A DNA stretch of 64,000 nucleotides from Syngnathus acus (lineage: Eukaryota > Chordata > Actinopteri > Syngnathiformes > Syngnathidae): NCBI RefSeq assembly GCF_901709675.1, contig NC_051105.1:5137104-5201103 (forward strand). Reading direction: 5' to 3'. Made by a program: the position numbers and the translations under genes. Under the pieces are notes generated by a model. That model did no database searches. It was not told the origin of the DNA and worked only from the letters and a program-made list of their open reading frames with translations. This document shows positions 62,501 to 64,000 of this stretch, in pieces (positions within the stretch are counted from its first letter, which is position 1; each line of letters begins with the position of its first letter).

Positions 62501-64000
62501 TAAAATATGTTAAACAGGGTGTAATAACATTAATACACATTAACACCTGTCAATCACAACATGATTATAAACAGCCTTGCATCACATACTAATGACAGTA
62601 AAACATACACTATTGTGTTAAATATGATGTAGGGGTTACTATGTGCGCTGGAGGGCAGTGGACCACTGTGTGCGGACCTTCCTGCAAGTCACACAACATT
62701 GTGCCAAGAGACAAGCAAGTTAACGTTTACCGAAATCCATCTCATTGTTGTTTTTTTTAATTATTATTATCATCCCCATTTAATAACAACTTCTATTTTT
62801 CTGTCCTGTAGATTTTGTCTTTGGGCGCCGGCTTCGACTCGCTATATTTCCGCCTGTACGGAGACGCGGCACTCAACAAGGCAGTCGTGTTTGAAGTAGA
62901 TTTCCCAGACGTGACTCGGCGTAAGGCGGCTCTGATCCAGTCCAATGTGTCGTTGTCGCAAATGTTGGACTCCCACCATGTACTTTCTTTGATAGGTGAA
63001 ATCCTGCATTGATGCATTGACATTATACATTTGCTACATAGCTGATCATAAATGTGTCTGTAGGGCCTTTGTACGTGTCGAGCAGTCAGTACGTCCTGCT
63101 AGGAGTGGATGTGAGACATGATTCCCATGTAGAAGAAACTCTGGTAAAGGCGGGACTGGACCCGACTGCTCCTACTCTGATTCTTTCCGAAGTGGTGCTC
63201 ACCTACATGGAAACACAACGGTGAATATCACAAAGCTCGGTCTTGTGCTTTTAAGAGGTTGCGGCAATCGTAATTGATGAAAATGATGTTCCTTCAGGTC
63301 CGATGACATCATTAGTTGGGCGGCGCGGCTCTTGCCCCAGTCTCTTTTTGTGATGTACGAGCAGATCCATCCCCAAGATCCATTTGGTCGCATCATGCAG
63401 GAGCATTTCCTGAAACTGAATTCCACTCTGCACGCGCTTCGACAATATCCCGACACTGACGCACAAAAGCGGAGATTTCTTGACAAGGCTAGTATTTGCA
63501 CATTTACACCTAATTTCCCTGCCATCCTTTTCGACTATTATTAAACAATATTACGGTTATATGCTGACTTACAAGTTTTTTTGTCCAAGCTTTTAACTTA
63601 GTGTACTGAATACTATCCAAACACAAGTATAATTGTTACATTTAGGTCAAATAAAAGCAGAGTTAAAAAAACGAAATGAAAACAACTGTCTTGGAAATGT
63701 GTAAATATGAACACATACAACATGGCGGAGCAATCGTGACGGTCTGCCGCGAAGCTAATTGTCGCTAAATGTCTTCACGTAAGATTATTTTTAATACGCC
63801 AGTTTCCAACACATCCTTTGCTAGGTGCTGCTGCTTTGGTTAGCGATAGAGTACAAATGAGTTGATTTCGATTTATTTACAACATTGATTCAATGAGTGT
63901 GTGTCATTGCTCTTTTTGTTGTATTCAGGGATGGGAGCAGTGTGTGTGTTTGGATATGAACGAGTTCTTCCTCAGGCTAATTCCAGATGATGAGAGACAC
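56566..64000 (+). CDS. lcmt2: tRNA wybutosine-synthesising protein 4 (leucine carboxyl methyltransferase 2), 5' part
   Basis: SAM-dependent enzyme that finishes wybutosine at position 37 of tRNA-Phe (methylation and methoxycarbonylation). Coding exons: 56566-56604, 56689-56813, 62633-62714, 62812-62995, 63064-63220, 63298-63487, 63929 to beyond the window end. Seen: MTNGKKQKGSDTA, VQGTNDSSVVSKVSAAAQGY, RRSPLINRGYYVRWRAVDHC, SAM-binding ILSLGAGFDSLYFRL, FEVDFPDVTRRKA, LILSEVVLTYMETQ, VMYEQIHPQDPFG and DMNEFF. These match the methyltransferase domain of LCMT2 rather than LCMT1. The C-terminal kelch-like propeller lies past the window. Intron 2 (56814-62632) contains the whole tRNA-Arg array on the other strand. 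Two introns have GC donors (62715 gcaagt, 63488 gctagt). The human gene is, as I recall, a single exon. Confidence 0.93.
56814..57083 (+). other. lcmt2 intron 2, part before the tRNA array
   Basis: Unique sequence without a recognised gene. Its last 60 bases resemble a degenerate tRNA-array spacer (gaagttgcatagaat, atttcaaaaggtgg), so the array may once have extended further. Confidence 0.6.
57084..57156 (-). tRNA. tRNA-Arg-ACG: tRNA-Arg (ACG), copy 1
   Basis: Array consensus, 73 nt: acceptor GGGCTAG pairing with CTAGCTC, discriminator G73, loop CTACGGA (anticodon ACG), B box GGTTCGACTCC. Anticodon A34 is read as inosine in eukaryotic tRNA-Arg. Downstream-most copy of the array. Confidence 0.95.
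57240..57312 (-). tRNA. tRNA-Arg-ACG: tRNA-Arg (ACG), copy 2, damaged
   Basis: Like the consensus but T-loop C56 is T and G1 is A. C56 normally pairs with G19 and is part of the B box, so this copy may be a poor gene. Confidence 0.75.
57395..57467 (-). tRNA. tRNA-Arg-ACG: tRNA-Arg (ACG), copy 3
   Basis: Identical to copy 1 (G37 class). Confidence 0.95.
57550..57622 (-). tRNA. tRNA-Arg-ACG: tRNA-Arg (ACG), copy 4
   Basis: Identical to copy 1 (G37 class). Confidence 0.95.
57705..57777 (-). tRNA. tRNA-Arg-ACG: tRNA-Arg (ACG), copy 5
   Basis: Consensus except one T to G change in the variable loop; G37 class. Confidence 0.93.
57858..57930 (-). tRNA. tRNA-Arg-ACG: tRNA-Arg (ACG), copy 6
   Basis: A37 class: anticodon loop CTACGAA. 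Otherwise consensus. Confidence 0.93.
58013..58085 (-). tRNA. tRNA-Arg-ACG: tRNA-Arg (ACG), copy 7
   Basis: A37 class with G26 changed to A. First unit of the 615-bp block repeated at copy 11. Confidence 0.92.
58168..58240 (-). tRNA. tRNA-Arg-ACG: tRNA-Arg (ACG), copy 8
   Basis: Identical to copy 1 (G37 class). Confidence 0.95.
58325..58397 (-). tRNA. tRNA-Arg-ACG: tRNA-Arg (ACG), copy 9
   Basis: A37 class with a C to T change at position 13 of the D arm. The downstream T-run is broken (TATTT instead of TTTTT). Confidence 0.88.
58480..58547 (-). pseudogene. Truncated tRNA-Arg, copy 10
   Basis: Carries the 3' part, anticodon arm (A37 class) and D arm, but the acceptor 5' strand is lost: gcgccac runs straight into spacer (atggaatac) through a deletion of about 8 bases. 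T-loop G57 is A. No acceptor stem can form. Confidence 0.85.
58628..58700 (-). tRNA. tRNA-Arg-ACG: tRNA-Arg (ACG), copy 11
   Basis: Same as copy 7 (A37, A26), 615 bp away. Downstream T-run broken (TATTT). Confidence 0.88.
58783..58855 (-). tRNA. tRNA-Arg-ACG: tRNA-Arg (ACG), copy 12
   Basis: Identical to copy 1; duplicate of copy 8. Confidence 0.95.
58940..59012 (-). tRNA. tRNA-Arg-ACG: tRNA-Arg (ACG), copy 13
   Basis: Duplicate of copy 9 (A37, T13) with the same broken T-run downstream. Confidence 0.88.
59095..59167 (-). tRNA. tRNA-Arg-ACG: tRNA-Arg (ACG), copy 14, damaged
   Basis: A37 class; T-loop G57 is A as in copy 10, and acceptor A6 is T, which breaks one pair. Full length, unlike its block partner copy 10. 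Confidence 0.75.
59252..59324 (-). tRNA. tRNA-Arg-ACG: tRNA-Arg (ACG), copy 15
   Basis: G37 class with A73 and acceptor G2 changed to T (mismatch). Confidence 0.8.
59410..59482 (-). tRNA. tRNA-Arg-ACG: tRNA-Arg (ACG), copy 16, probably non-functional
   Basis: The near-universal U33 before the anticodon is G, and C25 is T; discriminator A73. Loss of U33 would harm decoding, so this is likely a decaying copy. Confidence 0.7.
59565..59637 (-). tRNA. tRNA-Arg-ACG: tRNA-Arg (ACG), copy 17
   Basis: G37 class; T stem position 50 is C (a stronger pair), T-loop G57 is A. Confidence 0.85.
59722..59729 (-). other. 8-base tRNA remnant left by a deletion
   Basis: cgagctag, the last 8 bases of a tRNA copy, is joined directly to tgctgaatatgattt spacer. 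This is the scar of a deletion that removed the rest of one copy. Confidence 0.7.
59759..59831 (-). tRNA. tRNA-Arg-ACG: tRNA-Arg (ACG), copy 18
   Basis: G37 class with G26 changed to T and A20 changed to G in the D arm region. Confidence 0.88.
59917..59989 (-). tRNA. tRNA-Arg-ACG: tRNA-Arg (ACG), copy 19
   Basis: A37 class, otherwise consensus. Confidence 0.93.
60072..60144 (-). tRNA. tRNA-Arg-ACG: tRNA-Arg (ACG), copy 20
   Basis: A37 class; T stem position 50 is C. Confidence 0.93.
60230..60302 (-). tRNA. tRNA-Arg-ACG: tRNA-Arg (ACG), copy 21, damaged
   Basis: A73; T-loop C56 is T; acceptor G7 is T (mismatch with C66). Confidence 0.72.
60387..60459 (-). tRNA. tRNA-Arg-ACG: tRNA-Arg (ACG), copy 22
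   Basis: A37 class, otherwise consensus. Confidence 0.93.
60545..60617 (-). tRNA. tRNA-Arg-ACG: tRNA-Arg (ACG), copy 23
   Basis: G37 class; C11 is T in the D stem (G-U pair). Confidence 0.9.
60702..60774 (-). tRNA. tRNA-Arg-ACG: tRNA-Arg (ACG), copy 24
   Basis: A37 class with A73. Confidence 0.92.
60860..60932 (-). tRNA. tRNA-Arg-ACG: tRNA-Arg (ACG), copy 25
   Basis: G37 class; C72 is T, leaving a G-U end pair. Confidence 0.88.
61017..61089 (-). tRNA. tRNA-Arg-ACG: tRNA-Arg (ACG), copy 26
   Basis: G37 class with A73; spacer almost identical to those of copies 24 and 27. Confidence 0.92.
61174..61246 (-). tRNA. tRNA-Arg-ACG: tRNA-Arg (ACG), copy 27
   Basis: G37 class with A73; C40 is T, giving G30-U40 in the anticodon stem. 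Block partner of copy 32. Confidence 0.9.
61329..61401 (-). tRNA. tRNA-Arg-ACG: tRNA-Arg (ACG), copy 28
   Basis: Identical to copy 1 (G37 class). Confidence 0.95.
61486..61558 (-). tRNA. tRNA-Arg-ACG: tRNA-Arg (ACG), copy 29
   Basis: A37 class; T-loop position 59 is T, a common base there. Confidence 0.92.
61643..61715 (-). tRNA. tRNA-Arg-ACG: tRNA-Arg (ACG), copy 30
   Basis: Identical to copy 1 (G37 class). Confidence 0.95.
61796..61868 (-). tRNA. tRNA-Arg-ACG: tRNA-Arg (ACG), copy 31, damaged
   Basis: A73, G1 to A, G52 to A in the T stem, and two changes in the D arm side (ttacacg in place of taacgcg). Several stems are weakened. Confidence 0.7.
61948..62020 (-). tRNA. tRNA-Arg-ACG: tRNA-Arg (ACG), copy 32
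   Basis: G37 class; anticodon stem pair 30-40 is A-U instead of G-C (both sides changed), so pairing is kept. Confidence 0.92.
62103..62175 (-). tRNA. tRNA-Arg-ACG: tRNA-Arg (ACG), copy 33, damaged
   Basis: G37 class; T-loop C56 is A, hitting the B box. Upstream-most copy of the array. Confidence 0.75.
62176..62632 (+). other. lcmt2 intron 2, part after the tRNA array
   Basis: AT-rich unique sequence leading to the acceptor gatgtag of lcmt2 exon 3. No feature is recognised. Confidence 0.7.
63488..63928 (+). other. lcmt2 intron 6 (GC donor)
   Basis: Begins gctagt after an exon ending ACAAG and ends gtattcag before GGATGGGAG. Frame and family alignment (FLDK then GWEQC) support this junction; no other feature is seen inside. 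Confidence 0.7.

Overview
The window is vertebrate nuclear DNA, most likely from a ray-finned (teleost) fish. Genes are split into short exons with GT/AG introns, introns and flanks are AT-rich with many microsatellites, and the proteins are fish-like orthologues of known vertebrate genes. I cannot name the species.

Layout. Positions 1-11625 hold no recognisable exon and are best read as intron 1 or upstream DNA of kcnh3. kcnh3 (Kv12.2/Elk2 potassium channel) occupies 11626-31321 on the plus strand: 14 coding exons are present and the first, which encodes about 26 N-terminal residues, is missing. After a repeat-rich gap comes armc8 on the minus strand (44307 down to 36460, complete, 22 coding exons, 673 codons before the stop, like human ARMC8). 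It is head-to-head with dbr1, the RNA lariat debranching enzyme (45339-48543, plus, complete, 8 coding exons, 545 aa); an NRF1-type site lies between them. rab5b (51075 down to 49700, minus, complete, 5 coding exons) converges on dbr1. Between rab5b and the last gene lies a giant imperfect palindrome (about 52460-56425) built from two inverted copies of a DNA-transposon-like element around a tandem array of hairpin units. The last gene is lcmt2/tyw4 on the plus strand (56566 to beyond the window end), a methyltransferase of wybutosine synthesis on tRNA-Phe.

The most remarkable structure is inside lcmt2 intron 2 (56814-62632): a tandem array of 33 tRNA-Arg(ACG) loci, all on the minus strand and therefore antisense to lcmt2, at about 155 bp spacing over 5.1 kb. 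Most copies look functional; several carry damaging changes and one is truncated. The array shows 615-bp and 774-bp block duplications, two anticodon-loop classes (G37 and A37) and a compensatory base-pair change in the anticodon stem. The surrounding lcmt2 gene appears to use two GC-AG introns.

The protein genes do not form one pathway. armc8 (CTLH/GID ubiquitin ligase) and dbr1 share a promoter region; lcmt2 and the tRNA array are both concerned with tRNA, but a functional link is only a guess. kcnh3 and rab5b fit the ancient Elk-channel/Rab5 linkage seen in the human KCNH8-RAB5A and KCNH4-RAB5C pairs. Exon limits come from reading-frame continuity, splice signals and recalled family sequences; two of them (armc8 exon 9 lower end, rab5b exon 4 lower end) are uncertain by one base.
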